A stretch of 64,000 nt of DNA from Reinekea thalattae (GTDB lineage: Bacteria > Pseudomonadota > Gammaproteobacteria > Pseudomonadales > Natronospirillaceae). This document shows, piece after piece, positions 28,435 to 38,435 of this stretch (the first letter of the stretch is position 1; each line of letters opens with the position of its first letter). The position numbers were made by a program, and so were the translations under genes. The notes under the pieces are model-generated. The model was not told where the DNA came from and did not search any database. It saw only the letters and a list, made by a program, of their open reading frames with translations. Location of the stretch: assembly GCF_008041945.1 (NCBI RefSeq), contig NZ_VKAD01000001.1, forward strand, positions 2,170,001 through 2,234,000, in the 5' to 3' direction.

Positions 28435-29136
28435 TTAATGGTTTGGATCAACAAACAGGTAGCCGACGCCGCGAATAGTTTGAATTTTGGATTGCTCAGA
28501 TGAGCCGCCCAATTTTCGACGAACGTTACTGACGTGCATGTCAATTGAACGGTCGTAAGCCATAATTTCGCGCCCTAGAACTTCTAGGTATAAATCTTCT
28601 TTCGGTACCGCCTTGCCAGCACGAGACATCAGTACGCGTAATACTTTGAATTCGCTGGTGGTCATAGGGATGTGCTCCCCATCGCAATAAACGCGATAGG
28701 TATCAAAGTTTAATTCGACACCATTGCAGGCCAAAATGCCGCCGTCGTTACTTTGTGTCGAGCGATCCAGTTCAATTCGACGAATCAGTGCTTTAATGCG
28801 TGCCAACAGCTCACGGTGGCTGTAAGGCTTGGCTAGATAGTCGTCTGCGCCTAGCTCTAAACCTAAAATGCGATCTGTTTCTTCGCCTTTGGCGGTCAGC
28901 ATCAATACCGGAACAATGGAGTTCTGGCGAATACGCTTAAGGGTTTCAAAGCCGTCGATGCCCGGCATCATCACATCTAACAGCACCAAGTCGTAATGGT
29001 GGTTGTTGATTTTATCAATGCCTTCTTCACCTGAATGAGCGGCTTCTAAGCGGTAGCCTTCAACAGAAAGGTATTCACTTAGCAGTTCTGCTAGGTCTCT
29101 ATCGTCGTCGATCAATAGGATACTGTGTGTGCTCAT
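28435..29136 (-). CDS. CpxR-like OmpR-family response regulator
   Basis: Two-domain regulator. From the ATG at 29136 it begins MSTHSILLIDDDRDL, like CpxR. Phospho-acceptor Asp54 (LLDVMMPG), the LGLELGADDYLAKP stretch (Lys103) and a winged-helix DNA-binding domain (about 135-233, ending TIRGVGYLF) are present. An upstream in-frame ATG at 29172 has no ribosome site, whereas GAGAGACC precedes 29136. The gene leads the kinase by 127 bases and both are probably one unit. Confidence 0.9.
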   Translation of the reverse strand: MSTHSILLIDDDRDLAELLSEYLSVEGYRLEAAHSGEEGIDKINNHHYDLVLLDVMMPGIDGFETLKRIRQNSIVPVLMLTAKGEETDRILGLELGADDYLAKPYSHRELLARIKALIRRIELDRSTQSNDGGILACNGVELNFDTYRVYCDGEHIPMTTSEFKVLRVLMSRAGKAVPKEDLYLEVLGREIMAYDRSIDMHVSNVRRKLGGSSEQSKIQTIRGVGYLFVDPNH

Positions 29137-29312
29137 AAGGTCTCTCGGTCTCTTGTTGTCATCAATAGTCATGCATCTTGGAGGCTATTTTGATCATTCC
29201 CAAGCTATTGGCTAAGCCTTTTACTGCACGTTTACACCCTTTAGATTAGATTAAAATACTCGACAATTGTCGCTATCTTTTGGTTATTATCGTCTGGTGA
29301 AATAGGTGATTT

Positions 29313-29903
29313 ATGATTGAAGATGATGAATTCGACGACTTCATGAAAGAAATGAAGGGTGTCGAACCGCTTAAAGCAAAGCAAAAAGTTGATCTGTCTG
29401 CGCCCAAGGTTCAGCAGCCTTCGTTGATTCATCGAAGGCAAATGGCAGTAAAGGTTGAGCAAGGCTCACAAAATCATCTCACCGAAGAGATGATCGATCT
29501 GGTGCATCCGCTTGATGTGCTGGAATACCGCAGTGAAGGCGTGTCTTTAGGCGTGTTTCGTAACCTTAAGCGCGGTCAATACGCCATTGATGCCCGCTTG
29601 GATTTGCATCAAAAACGCATGAAGCAAGCGCGAGAAGAGGTTTTTCAATTTATTAAAGATTGCCGGAAATACGATATTCGCTCTGCCATTATCTTGCACG
29701 GCAAGGGTGAGTCGAGTGAGCCAAAAGCCTTTCTAAAATCCTGTACTAATACTTGGCTGAAGCAAATTCCAGAAGTATTGGCCTTTCACAGCGCGCAAAA
29801 ACATCACGGTGGCGTCGGTGCCTTGTATGTGTTGATCAAAAAAAGTGAGCGCACCAAACAAGAAAACCGCATTGCTTATAACAAAGGCCGAATCGATTTT
29901 TAG
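29313..29903 (+). CDS. smrA: Smr-domain protein SmrA
   Basis: 196-residue protein with an N-terminal DUF2027-like acidic arm and a C-terminal Smr domain (about 95-190). The Smr signatures LDLHQKR, ILHGKG and the HHGGVGALYVLI motif are intact. Smr domains are nucleases acting on branched DNA or RNA (MutS2-linked); stand-alone SmrA/YdaL have endonuclease activity. An AGGTG ribosome site precedes the ATG. Divergent from the CpxR-like gene. Confidence 0.92.
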   Translation: MIEDDEFDDFMKEMKGVEPLKAKQKVDLSAPKVQQPSLIHRRQMAVKVEQGSQNHLTEEMIDLVHPLDVLEYRSEGVSLGVFRNLKRGQYAIDARLDLHQKRMKQAREEVFQFIKDCRKYDIRSAIILHGKGESSEPKAFLKSCTNTWLKQIPEVLAFHSAQKHHGGVGALYVLIKKSERTKQENRIAYNKGRIDF

Positions 29904-29954
29904 TTATCTATAAATTTTTAGATGTCGATAAAAAGTGAGCGTTAGCCGCAATAA

Positions 29955-29984
29955 ACCAAAACAGTGAGCCTTTTGAGGCTCACT
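29955..29984 (-). terminator. Terminator for the deacetylase operon
   Basis: AGTGAGCCT (29963-29971) pairs with AGGCTCACT (29976-29984), loop TTTG. On the minus strand it is followed by a T-rich stretch. It lies just after the deacetylase stop. Confidence 0.7.
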
Positions 29985-29991
29985 TAAGCTG

Positions 29992-31140
29992 TTAGTCTAG
30001 GCTGATTTTGGGCGCATAACGTGAGCAGTCACTAAAGTACGCGTCGGTAACATTGGCAACGTCGCTGAGCTGATTAATGACGTACAGGTTTTTATCGTAT
30101 AAATCGTGGAACAGAATAAAACCTTTGCGCCATAACAACATTAGCGTAATCACCCGGCTGGCTTCATCTTGTGCGCTGATCGAACGATTCCAATCCTGGC
30201 TGTCGATATTCCAAAGTATATTTTTACTGCCGTGTGCGGTTGATAAATAACTCAGCATGTCCTCGTTACGCTGACCATAGGGTGGTCGAAAAGGCGTACT
30301 GGTGCCGTTTAACTGAAAGTTTTTATCGAGCAACGCTGCGGTTTTATCAACTGAGTTTTTCCAGTCTTCCAACCTTGGATGTGCCTTATGAATATAGCCA
30401 TGCGAGGCAACGCATTGCTGATCATAAAGCTGTTTTATATTGTCACGGCCGTGCAGTTCCAAACGTTCACCCAGCAGAAAAAATACCGCAGAAAGGTCAT
30501 GATTGTTGAGGGTTTCGGTAACTTTTTCTGTGGTTTTATCGAGACTTGGCCCGTCATCAAAACTTAATGCAAACTCCAAATCGTTAAACTCAAAGCCGCT
30601 GATTTCGCTATCGTTAAAACTTAATATTTCGCTGCTGATACGAGGGAACAGTACCGCCAATCTAACTTGCTCATACAGGTAACGCTGATGAAAGGCTAAG
30701 GATTGAACCTTCCAGGCGTCGTAACGTGCGTCGAGCTTGGCGTACTGTGGTTGCATGGCTGTGAGAATGTCAGCTGTGCTGTCCACTTGGTTGCACTCGT
30801 CTGCGCAGCTTGCGTTATAGGCGGCTACCAAACGTTGCTCGGTCAATTCTGACCAGCGCGCCAGAGACTCAAGATTGGTATTTTCAATACCGGTAAATTC
30901 AGCAATGCTGTCCGCGTCTTCACGGTCTAAAGCGTTGAAAGCCAGTGCAAAATGATAAATTTCATAGCGGGATGCGGTGTTAAACACCGCGTTGCTATCG
31001 ATCGTTTGAGGCCAAATAGCTCGATCGAAATAGGCTATTTTTTCCGGCCCCGCTGCAAACGCAACGGCACCGAAAAAATAACTATAACAACCACTAAATA
31101 AACCGACTATTAATGCCAATAATCGAACTTGGTTGCGCAT
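29992..31140 (-). CDS. Secreted polysaccharide deacetylase (NodB domain)
   Basis: 382 residues with an N-terminal signal peptide (hydrophobic to about residue 30; LFSGC at 14-18 could also be read as an imperfect lipobox). The helical middle region (60-170) matches nothing I know. The C-terminal NodB domain has SFDDGP with Asp195/Asp196, metal ligands His247 and His251 (SHGYIHKAH), the FRPPYG loop and a terminal FILFHD. It would remove acetyl groups from an N-acetyl-sugar polymer in the periplasm or outside. It follows the VWA-TPR gene by one base, so the two products probably work together. Confidence 0.85.
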   Translation of the reverse strand: MRNQVRLLALIVGLFSGCYSYFFGAVAFAAGPEKIAYFDRAIWPQTIDSNAVFNTASRYEIYHFALAFNALDREDADSIAEFTGIENTNLESLARWSELTEQRLVAAYNASCADECNQVDSTADILTAMQPQYAKLDARYDAWKVQSLAFHQRYLYEQVRLAVLFPRISSEILSFNDSEISGFEFNDLEFALSFDDGPSLDKTTEKVTETLNNHDLSAVFFLLGERLELHGRDNIKQLYDQQCVASHGYIHKAHPRLEDWKNSVDKTAALLDKNFQLNGTSTPFRPPYGQRNEDMLSYLSTAHGSKNILWNIDSQDWNRSISAQDEASRVITLMLLWRKGFILFHDLYDKNLYVINQLSDVANVTDAYFSDCSRYAPKISLD

Positions 31141-31141
31141 T

Positions 31142-32869
31142 TTATAGTCCCAATTCCGCTTTCATACGAGCAATGCCATTGTCATAAGCGCTGTGAGATC
31201 GGAACGATTTTGCCCAATAAAAATTCTGTAGCGCTTCTTCATGCTTGTTTTGCGCTTCAAAAATTCGAGCAATGTTGTAGTACGAACTGGCGCTGACAAC
31301 ATTTTTTGTATTGCCTCTGGCTAGAGCAATGGCTTTACGGTTTGCCCAAATAGCATTCGGGTAATCGTTAACACGCTGATAAGCGAGGCCTAAGTTGCTG
31401 TAGGCTTGCGCAAAGCTTGGACGCTTAGCGATGGCTTCTTTGTAGTAATAGATAGCGTCATCGTATTTTTTCTCATGATAAAGCGCTTCGCCTTTTTTAT
31501 TTAAGTCTAAAGCGATGCTAACCGATAAGCGCTCTTCTCGAGCTGCTGCAATCGGTGCAATAACTTTTTCTGGCTTACCACCGAGTAAAACAATATCGCC
31601 AAAACCAGTCTCGCTGCCGCTGGAAGATTCAATAACGATTTTAAATTCAGAAACTTCTAGGTCAGTTTCAAAGCTGCCGCTAATTTTTTTGCCATCAGTA
31701 TCTACTTTGAAACGTCTGGCGCTTTCGCCATTAACTTTGATGCCAACAGTGCTTGGCAATGTTACGCCATCACCGGCATTAATTTCGAAGCGACTCACCA
31801 GTTCAGGTTCAGCAAAATTCAGCGCCAGCCATTCCCCTTCGCCTGAACCACTGACACCTTCAACCCAAGCGGTACTGGCAATACCATCAACAACAAAGTG
31901 TGGCGAGTATTGGCTGTTTGATCCGGCTAGCGCGTCTTTTCGACTCGACGCTGTAACCCAGCTAGGCGCTTGATATTGTGTGACATTGTTTTTCACTTCG
32001 TAACCAGAAATCAGCAATTCAATTGCGCGCCAAGTGAAGTCATTGTCTGGGCGCTCAGAGGCAAAGGTTAAACGATAGTTGTTAGAACTGCCGCCGGCTA
32101 TCTGCGTGATAATACGATTAAATTGACCGGAGTCTTTATCGTAATAGGTGCCGTTAAGTTCTGCGGTCATTACTTTATATTGGTCGATGTTTGGGCCAAC
32201 CGCGTGAAAGCGAATGTCGTGCTCTTTCAGCTCAGCGATGACATCATGCATAGTCAAAGGAGTGTGGCTGTTGCTGGCTTGAAAGGTTGCATCGGTAATA
32301 AGGATGAAGATTTTCTCAGCGTCTTCGCGAAAAGATTGGTTGGCTGCATTGTAGATGGCATCGAGTGCATTCTCTGGTTCATCGTCACCGCCAGCTGCGA
32401 CCAAATCTGAAACCCAGCTTTTAAAGGTGGCGGCATTATCAGTCACTCGATAAGGCTTATAGATTTCATCTTTGTAGCTAATTAAACCCAAGTTAAAATC
32501 AAAACCGCTGGATTGGATGATGTTGGCAAATTCGATGGTTTTGTTTTTTAGTGCTTCGATTTCATCAGCCATACTGCCGGTATCGTCAAAGACAAAAACA
32601 ACATCGACCTTATTGTTAGTGCTGCCTTCTGTAACGATCTCTTCAAACGAAGAAATGGAGACACCGTTCAGGTCTTCGATCAGCGAAAAATCCGCCTCGG
32701 TTAGGCCTTGAATAGGAGTGCCTTCGGCGTCCCGAACATTGACGTTTAACTCAATGGTTGGGAAGTGACTGGCGATGGGCTGGATATAAACTTCTGCAGG
32801 TTTAGCAAAGGCCGTGCTTGCCATTGTAGCCGTAAGCAATAGCGACGTTAGGCTTAGTTGATGCTTCAT
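31142..32869 (-). CDS. Secreted VWA / discoidin-like / TPR protein
   Basis: About 575 residues: signal peptide ending AFA; a VWA domain (about 88-280) with the MIDAS motif D-D-T-G-S near residue 96; a discoidin or NADase-type glycan-binding-like beta domain (about 305-430: VVDGIASTAWVEG, GEWLALNFAEP, SRFEINAG); and three TPR repeats (about 455-570: KKGEALYHEKKYDDAIYYYK, AYSNLGLAYQ). Two ATGs (32872, 32869) compete; GAGAAG spacing favours 32869. The design suggests a metal-dependent adhesion scaffold on cell-surface glycan. The co-transcribed gene encodes a polysaccharide deacetylase. Function is inferred. Confidence 0.8.
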   Translation of the reverse strand: MKHQLSLTSLLLTATMASTAFAKPAEVYIQPIASHFPTIELNVNVRDAEGTPIQGLTEADFSLIEDLNGVSISSFEEIVTEGSTNNKVDVVFVFDDTGSMADEIEALKNKTIEFANIIQSSGFDFNLGLISYKDEIYKPYRVTDNAATFKSWVSDLVAAGGDDEPENALDAIYNAANQSFREDAEKIFILITDATFQASNSHTPLTMHDVIAELKEHDIRFHAVGPNIDQYKVMTAELNGTYYDKDSGQFNRIITQIAGGSSNNYRLTFASERPDNDFTWRAIELLISGYEVKNNVTQYQAPSWVTASSRKDALAGSNSQYSPHFVVDGIASTAWVEGVSGSGEGEWLALNFAEPELVSRFEINAGDGVTLPSTVGIKVNGESARRFKVDTDGKKISGSFETDLEVSEFKIVIESSSGSETGFGDIVLLGGKPEKVIAPIAAAREERLSVSIALDLNKKGEALYHEKKYDDAIYYYKEAIAKRPSFAQAYSNLGLAYQRVNDYPNAIWANRKAIALARGNTKNVVSASSYYNIARIFEAQNKHEEALQNFYWAKSFRSHSAYDNGIARMKAELGL

Positions 32870-33147
32870 CATAACTTCTCTATAGGTTAAAAAAGGGTCT
32901 CACGGCCACAATAGCACCACGAGGCGGGCGTTAACTCAATAGGTTCAGCTTAAATGAATGTTTATTGCGATTCTAAGAATTGGTTCATATCTTGAAGCTT
33001 TAGGATTGTGAGCCGATGAATAATGTTTAAGCGCAATACAGATTATCTAAAAGCAATGGCCTCCTGACTATGATCTTTTTGACCATATTTTTGTATTGAA
33101 TAAATGATTATAGTTGGTCTGCTATAACCATATTAGTGAGGCTTTGT

Positions 33148-34206
33148 ATGAGCAGCTTTTGGACTGAAAAAATAAAATCTTTAAATCCGTATATTCCAGG
33201 GGAACAACCGCAGGATAAAAAGTATATAAAATTAAATACCAATGAAAATCCTTACCCGCCATCCCCAAAGGCTATTTCAGCGATGCAGGCTGAGGTAAAT
33301 GCTGACTTACGATTATACCCGGACCCAAATGGCTCGAGGTTAAAAAACGCATTAGCTGAAAATTATGGCTTAAAGCCTGATCAGGTATTTGTTGGTAATG
33401 GGTCGGATGAAGTTTTGGCTCTGGCATTTCAAGGTTATTTTACCGATGGCAGGTCGTTAGCCTTTGCAGATATTACCTACAGTTTTTATCAAGTGTACGC
33501 AAAGCTCTATGATATTGAGCCGAAACTGGTTCCGTTGACTGAATCGCTCGATATTGATCCTAAAGATTACCAAGGTTTAGAAGTAGCGGGCATAGTCATT
33601 GCTAATCCAAATGCGCCGACTGGCAAAGCATTATCATTAAAAGCTGTTGAGACAATTCTAAAGGCAAACGCTGATGTCGTTGTTCTGGTTGATGAAGCTT
33701 ACATTGATTTTGGCGCAGATAGCGCAGTGAGCTTAATCGATAAATATCCCAATTTACTGGTGGTACAAACGTTATCTAAATCTCGATCGTTGGCGGGTAT
33801 TCGAGTTGGCTATGCACTAGGGCAGGCACATTTAATAGAAGGCTTAGAAAGGTTAAAGAATTCCTTCAATTCTTATCCTATCGATAGAATTGCCTTAGCT
33901 GGTGCTACTGAAGCAGTAAAAGATGATGATTATTTAAAGTTGATAACCTCGCAGTTGATTAGTACTCGTCAGCAAACGATTCAACAGATGGAAGCGTTAG
34001 GCTTTGACGTTGTCCCCTCGGCAAGTAACTTTATTTTTGTAACTCATCCCGATCAGCCCGCCGAAGCTCTTTATCTAGCCTTAAAGCATAAAGGCATCTT
34101 GGTTCGCTATTTTGGAGATAAACCAAGAATAGGTAATTATTTAAGGATCAGCATTGGCACGGACCAAGAAATGGTCGTGTTGCTCGATACTTTAAGCCAG
34201 CAATAA
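33148..34206 (+). CDS. hisC: Histidinol-phosphate aminotransferase
   Basis: PLP class I/II aminotransferase converting imidazole-acetol phosphate to histidinol phosphate. 352 residues from the ATG at 33148. LNTNENPYPPSP at the start, GNGSDEVL, NPNAPTGK, VDEAYIDF and LSKSRSLAGIR (PLP Lys211) are all HisC motifs. A GTG at 33136 extends the frame by four codons but GAGG is spaced for 33148. It is not in a his operon here; it could also act on aromatic or other amino acids, as HisC2 copies do. Confidence 0.88.
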   Translation: MSSFWTEKIKSLNPYIPGEQPQDKKYIKLNTNENPYPPSPKAISAMQAEVNADLRLYPDPNGSRLKNALAENYGLKPDQVFVGNGSDEVLALAFQGYFTDGRSLAFADITYSFYQVYAKLYDIEPKLVPLTESLDIDPKDYQGLEVAGIVIANPNAPTGKALSLKAVETILKANADVVVLVDEAYIDFGADSAVSLIDKYPNLLVVQTLSKSRSLAGIRVGYALGQAHLIEGLERLKNSFNSYPIDRIALAGATEAVKDDDYLKLITSQLISTRQQTIQQMEALGFDVVPSASNFIFVTHPDQPAEALYLALKHKGILVRYFGDKPRIGNYLRISIGTDQEMVVLLDTLSQQ

Positions 34207-34220
34207 TTGAACAGGCTCCG

Positions 34221-34721
34221 TTATTGCGTAGACGCTTCGTTCAGTGCTGCTCCATCGAGCTGATAAGATATTAGTTCACATTGGCCGCTTGGCTGAGAAC
34301 GCGTTGGTACATGAATAATATTGCTGTTTAGTGAAAATTCCGCAGCGCCACAGGCGTTGAGTTCTTCGATTATTTCACCACTGTCTACATCGATAACCAG
34401 ATTGTCGATACAGCCGGAACCGCAGCTGAGTGCGACAACGCGGTAATGGTCGTTAAAGTTAGCGCCTAAATCCACTTGTTCTTGGATAACATCTGCCTCT
34501 GCGCGCCAATGGTCATGATCGATATAGATGACGGCTGGAGAATGCACTCTTGTTACGGGAGTGATCCGCCGCACTGGTGCGGCGACCACTCGTCGAGGTT
34601 TGGCCTTAATCACCACTGGTGCAGGCTTAATAACGACCGGCTCGTGCGGCACCATTATGCAACTGCTCAGCGATAGCAAAAGGCTTATGCAAATTAAAGC
34701 AAGGTAAGGCTTGATGAACAT
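34221..34721 (-). CDS. Unrecognised lipoprotein
   Basis: 166 residues with a clear lipobox (LSLSSC, Cys21). A Val/Pro/Lys/Arg-rich linker (about 25-65) suggests a periplasm-spanning tether. The C-terminal domain contains NFNDHYRVVALSCGSGC followed by NLVIDVDSGEII. That pattern, HYR then a Cys-Gly-x-Gly-Cys pair, is one I have seen in small secreted hypothetical proteins of other proteobacteria, but I know no function. It converges on hisC with 14 bases between. Confidence 0.7.
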   Translation of the reverse strand: MFIKPYLALICISLLLSLSSCIMVPHEPVVIKPAPVVIKAKPRRVVAAPVRRITPVTRVHSPAVIYIDHDHWRAEADVIQEQVDLGANFNDHYRVVALSCGSGCIDNLVIDVDSGEIIEELNACGAAEFSLNSNIIHVPTRSQPSGQCELISYQLDGAALNEASTQ

Positions 34722-35010
34722 CTGTCGGCACCTCCATTCTAAGTTCAGAGTATTCAGCAGCGCTATCGAGGGCTGATGATTGGCGCTGCCCGGCTAACCT
34801 AAATTCAGATTGATAGTGTAAGGCGGTCGTTGAGAGTAATTGTTCAATGGCTGTGCATTTACCGATCGCATACGCGAAATAATCGGATAGCTATCAGGAA
34901 ATTGCTTTCGCTGCTCGGTTGCGACGAAATCTTTGCGATAGTCGCTGTTTATCAGGGCCTGACAGGGTATACTGCAAGGCTTTGAACTAACCTTGGAAGA
35001 GAACCCTTAA

Positions 35011-36681
35011 ATGACTGAAGCTGCCTCTAACTTTCTGCGCACGATCATCGATAATGATCTCAAAGAAGGTAAGCACGAGACAATTGTCACGCGCTTCCCG
35101 CCAGAACCGAATGGTTATCTACACATTGGCCACGCTAAGGCTATTTGTATCAACTTCGGGTTAGCGCAAGAATTCCAAGGTCAAACTAACCTTCGCTTTG
35201 ACGATACCAATCCAGAAAAAGAAGAGCAGGCCTATATTGACGCCATTAAAGAAGACGTTAAATGGTTAGGCTTTGATTGGGCCGGAGAGGTTAAGTTTAC
35301 CTCTAACTACTTTGATACTCTCTATGAATGGGCCGTTCACCTGATCAAAAACGGATTGGCTTATGTCTGTGATTTAAACGCCGAAGAAATTCGCAGCTAT
35401 CGTGGTAGTCTGACCGAGCCGGGTAAAAACAGCCCGTATCGCGAACGCAGCGTTGAAGAAAACTTAGAGCTGTTTGAAAAAATGAAAAACGGCGACTTCG
35501 ATGAGGGCAGCTGTAGTTTGCGAGCCAAAATTGATATGGCTTCGCCAAACCTGAATTTACGTGACCCTATTATTTATCGCATTCGTAAAGTTACCCATCA
35601 CCAGACCGGTGATAAATGGTGTATCTACCCGAGTTACGATTTTGCCCACGGCCAAGGCGATGCGGTTGAAGGCGTAACGCATTCACTTTGCTCGTTAGAA
35701 TTTGAAGATCACCGGCCGCTTTATAACTGGTTCATTGAAAACCTTCCGGTACCTTCTAAGCCACGGCAGATTGAGTTTGCTCGCCTTAACCTAAATTATA
35801 CTGTTACCAGTAAGCGTAAGCTGAAAAAACTTGTTGATGAAAAGGTTGTTAACGGCTGGGATGATCCTCGTATGCCAACCATATCGGGTTTACGTCGCCG
35901 CGGTGTAACAGCGCAAGCGATTCGCAACTTTATTGAATCATCAGGTATCTCAAGAGCTGCCGGTACAGTGGTGGATTTATCCATGCTCGACGCCGCCATT
36001 CGTGATGATCTAAACGACAACGCGCCGCGAGCAATGGCTGTGCTCAAGCCGTTGAAAGTGGTCTTTACAAATTTACCGAGCGATCACGAACAAATCGTCA
36101 CTCAGCCGGTTCATCCGCAAAAAGAAGAACTCGGTGAGCGTGAAATTCCGTTCAGCAATGAAATCTATATCGATCAGGCTGACTTTAACGAAGACAGCAG
36201 CCTGTCGCGTAAAAAATTCAAGCGCTTAGTGCCGGGCGATTATGTTCGCTTGCGTGGTGCTTACATCATTAAAGCTGAAAGTTTTAGCAAAGATGAGCAG
36301 GGCAACATTACCGAAATTCAGGCCAGTGTGGTTGACGGTTCCATTGGTGAAAACATCGAAGGCATTAAACCTCGCGGTGTCATTCAGTGGGTATCGGTGA
36401 AACATGCGGTGCCTGCAACCGTGCGTATTTATGATCGATTGTTTAACCACGAAACACCGGATAAAGGCGATATGGATTTTATGGACCATATCAATCCTAC
36501 ATCGCTGGAAGTTTTAGAAGGCTGCTATGTCGAAGCCAGTTTAAAAGATGCACAGCCGGAGCAGCGCTTTCAGTTTGAACGTGAAGGCTATTTTGTTGCC
36601 GACCGATACGACTCTAACAGTGACAGTCTGGTGTTTAATAAAACCATTGGTTTGCGCGATGTTTGGGCAAGATCGGTTTAG
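35011..36681 (+). CDS. glnS: Glutaminyl-tRNA synthetase
   Basis: Class I synthetase of 556 residues charging tRNA-Gln. HIGH motif at 38-41 (GYLHIGHAK), the DDTNPEKE acceptor pocket, and the KMSKS-equivalent VTSKRKL near residue 270, then the C-terminal beta-barrel anticodon domain. The ribosome site is GGAAGAG. Monocistronic with a probable terminator after it. Confidence 0.97.
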   Translation: MTEAASNFLRTIIDNDLKEGKHETIVTRFPPEPNGYLHIGHAKAICINFGLAQEFQGQTNLRFDDTNPEKEEQAYIDAIKEDVKWLGFDWAGEVKFTSNYFDTLYEWAVHLIKNGLAYVCDLNAEEIRSYRGSLTEPGKNSPYRERSVEENLELFEKMKNGDFDEGSCSLRAKIDMASPNLNLRDPIIYRIRKVTHHQTGDKWCIYPSYDFAHGQGDAVEGVTHSLCSLEFEDHRPLYNWFIENLPVPSKPRQIEFARLNLNYTVTSKRKLKKLVDEKVVNGWDDPRMPTISGLRRRGVTAQAIRNFIESSGISRAAGTVVDLSMLDAAIRDDLNDNAPRAMAVLKPLKVVFTNLPSDHEQIVTQPVHPQKEELGEREIPFSNEIYIDQADFNEDSSLSRKKFKRLVPGDYVRLRGAYIIKAESFSKDEQGNITEIQASVVDGSIGENIEGIKPRGVIQWVSVKHAVPATVRIYDRLFNHETPDKGDMDFMDHINPTSLEVLEGCYVEASLKDAQPEQRFQFEREGYFVADRYDSNSDSLVFNKTIGLRDVWARSV

Positions 36682-36734
36682 TTTTTTAGCCGCTCAACAA
36701 GCCGTTATGTAATTAAACAAGAGATTTAATCATG

Positions 36735-36781
36735 CCGCGATACTGTAATTTTAACTAAATTATTGGTCGCGGTATTTTTTT
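36735..36781 (+). terminator. Probable terminator after glnS
   Basis: CCGCGA (36735-36740) pairs with TCGCGG (36767-36772) and encloses a second AT-rich stem (TAATTT/AAATTA). It is followed by TATTTTTTT. Complex hairpin, but the long T run supports termination. Confidence 0.55.
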
Positions 36782-36806
36782 ATTGGTATTTGATTGGAAC
36801 GATATT

Positions 36807-37820
36807 ATGACCAGCCGTATTCTAATTTCTAACTCTCATGACCCTGCTTTTAACTTGGCGGTGGAAGATTGCATTTTTCGCTCAATGTCGGCAGATCAGC
36901 GTGTACTTTTTTTGTGGCGAAATGCCGATACCGTGGTTATTGGTCGTGCGCAGAATCCGTGGAAAGAATGCAATATCAAAAAGATGGAACAGGATGAGGT
37001 TTATTTAGCTCGTCGGCAAAGTGGTGGCGGTGCGGTTTTCCATGATCTAGGCAACACCAACTTCACCTTTATGGCCGGTAAGCCGGAATACAATAAAGAG
37101 ATCTCTACCGATATTGTATTGCAGGGTTTAAAGCTGTTGGGTATTGAAGGCCGAGCAACGGGCCGAAATGATTTAGTGGTCGGTGATGATGAGAACATGA
37201 AAAAATTCTCTGGCTCTGCTTATCGAGAAACGCCGGATCGTGGTTTTCATCATGGTACTTTGTTGCTCAGCGCCGACCTCAGCCGGTTAGCAAACTACTT
37301 AAATCCAGACCCTAAAAAATTGCAGTCTAAAGGCATTACCTCGGTACGTGCGAGGGTGACCAATCTCGATCAAATCGTTTCTGGTATTGATCATCAGCAA
37401 GTCTGTGATGCGATCTCACAAGCCTATTGCGAATATTACGACGTACAGCCGGAAGTCGAATTTATCTCACCTGATGCTTTCCCTGACTTACCGAATTTCG
37501 CAGAAAAATTTGAAAAACAAAAAAGCTGGGAATGGAACTACGGCAACTCGCCGCAGTTTACCCACAGCTTGGATGAGCGTTTTGTTTGGGGCGGAGTTGA
37601 GTGTCACCTAGATGCTAAAAAAGCCGTGATTACTGACGCGAAAATTTTTACCGACAGTTTGTATCCTGAGCCGCTAGAAGCGCTTGGGCAAAAACTGATT
37701 GGCGTGCCGTACGAGCCGAAGGCGGTCGCAGCTTGTCTAGATGATATCGTGGCAATGTACCCACAACAACAAAGCGAACTGTTAGAGTTAAAAGCCTGGC
37801 TGGTGGAAGCCATCTCTTAG
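36807..37820 (+). CDS. lplA: Lipoate-protein ligase A
   Basis: Attaches free lipoate to the E2 and GcvH apoproteins. 337 residues from the ATG at 36807, which begins [20 protein letters not shown], in register with E. coli Lpl[16 protein letters not shown] and the KFSGSAYR stretch form the lipoyl-AMP site, and [13 protein letters not shown] carries the conserved lysine region. A TTG at 36783 extends the frame but has no ribosome site. The C-terminal accessory domain (about 250-337) is present. Confidence 0.95.
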   Translation: MTSRILISNSHDPAFNLAVEDCIFRSMSADQRVLFLWRNADTVVIGRAQNPWKECNIKKMEQDEVYLARRQSGGGAVFHDLGNTNFTFMAGKPEYNKEISTDIVLQGLKLLGIEGRATGRNDLVVGDDENMKKFSGSAYRETPDRGFHHGTLLLSADLSRLANYLNPDPKKLQSKGITSVRARVTNLDQIVSGIDHQQVCDAISQAYCEYYDVQPEVEFISPDAFPDLPNFAEKFEKQKSWEWNYGNSPQFTHSLDERFVWGGVECHLDAKKAVITDAKIFTDSLYPEPLEALGQKLIGVPYEPKAVAACLDDIVAMYPQQQSELLELKAWLVEAIS

Positions 37821-37832
37821 CGGTGCTGTTAA

Positions 37833-38354
37833 TTAAACATCGCTATCTAGTTTAGCTTCATAGATGACCTGATCGTCTTCAGGTCTACTTTCAATTAAAG
37901 CAATGGCGCGAACCGGAATAGTAAAGTCAGCAAACTGAAATGCATCGAGCGGTTTGTTTAGCACAATGCGACGACCGAGCGTTATGTGTGGTCGGTAAGG
38001 TCTGTCTTGAGTTTCAAAACCCGCCTGTTGTAATCGTTGTATCAATTGCGTTTGTAGCGTCATCAATGGGTGGTTGTGCTCAATGCCCAACCAAAGGATC
38101 TGCTTGTTGCGTTTTTCGAATGCATCGATGCGATTAACTCTAAGCTCTGCTGGTGCTGGGCCTAACTGATGAATAATCTCGATCAGCGCTGGTACTTTTT
38201 CATCACTGATTTCGCCGAGAAACTCCAGCGTTAAATGATAGTTTGCATCACGAGTAAATTGCCCTTTGTCGGCTTCTTTAATCACCCAGTCGCGAAACGG
38301 CGTAATGCGTTTTTTTGTCGCGCTATCAAAGCTTAATGCAAAAAATAATCTCAT
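37833..38354 (-). CDS. thpR: RNA 2',3'-cyclic phosphodiesterase (2H family)
   Basis: 173-residue 2H phosphoesterase formerly called 2'-5' RNA ligase. The two catalytic HxTL motifs are at His40 (YHLTLEFLG) and His123 (PHITLGR). Converges on lplA. Acts on cyclic phosphate ends of RNA in vitro; physiological role in bacteria is uncertain. Confidence 0.93.
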   Translation of the reverse strand: MRLFFALSFDSATKKRITPFRDWVIKEADKGQFTRDANYHLTLEFLGEISDEKVPALIEIIHQLGPAPAELRVNRIDAFEKRNKQILWLGIEHNHPLMTLQTQLIQRLQQAGFETQDRPYRPHITLGRRIVLNKPLDAFQFADFTIPVRAIALIESRPEDDQVIYEAKLDSDV

Positions 38355-38373
38355 GATTTTTTATTAGATGATG

Positions 38374-38404
38374 AAAGCGCCCGCAATGTGTTACGGGCGC
38401 CTTT
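38374..38404 (-). terminator. Probable terminator of the qmcA-nfeD unit
   Basis: GCGCCCGCAA (38377-38386) pairs with TTACGGGCGC (38391-38400), one mismatch, 4-base loop. On the minus strand TTTC follows. The opposite side (CTTTTAA) could also serve as a T run. Confidence 0.55.
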
Positions 38405-38435
38405 TAATTGTTTATTGCAGAAAAATAACAGCCGC

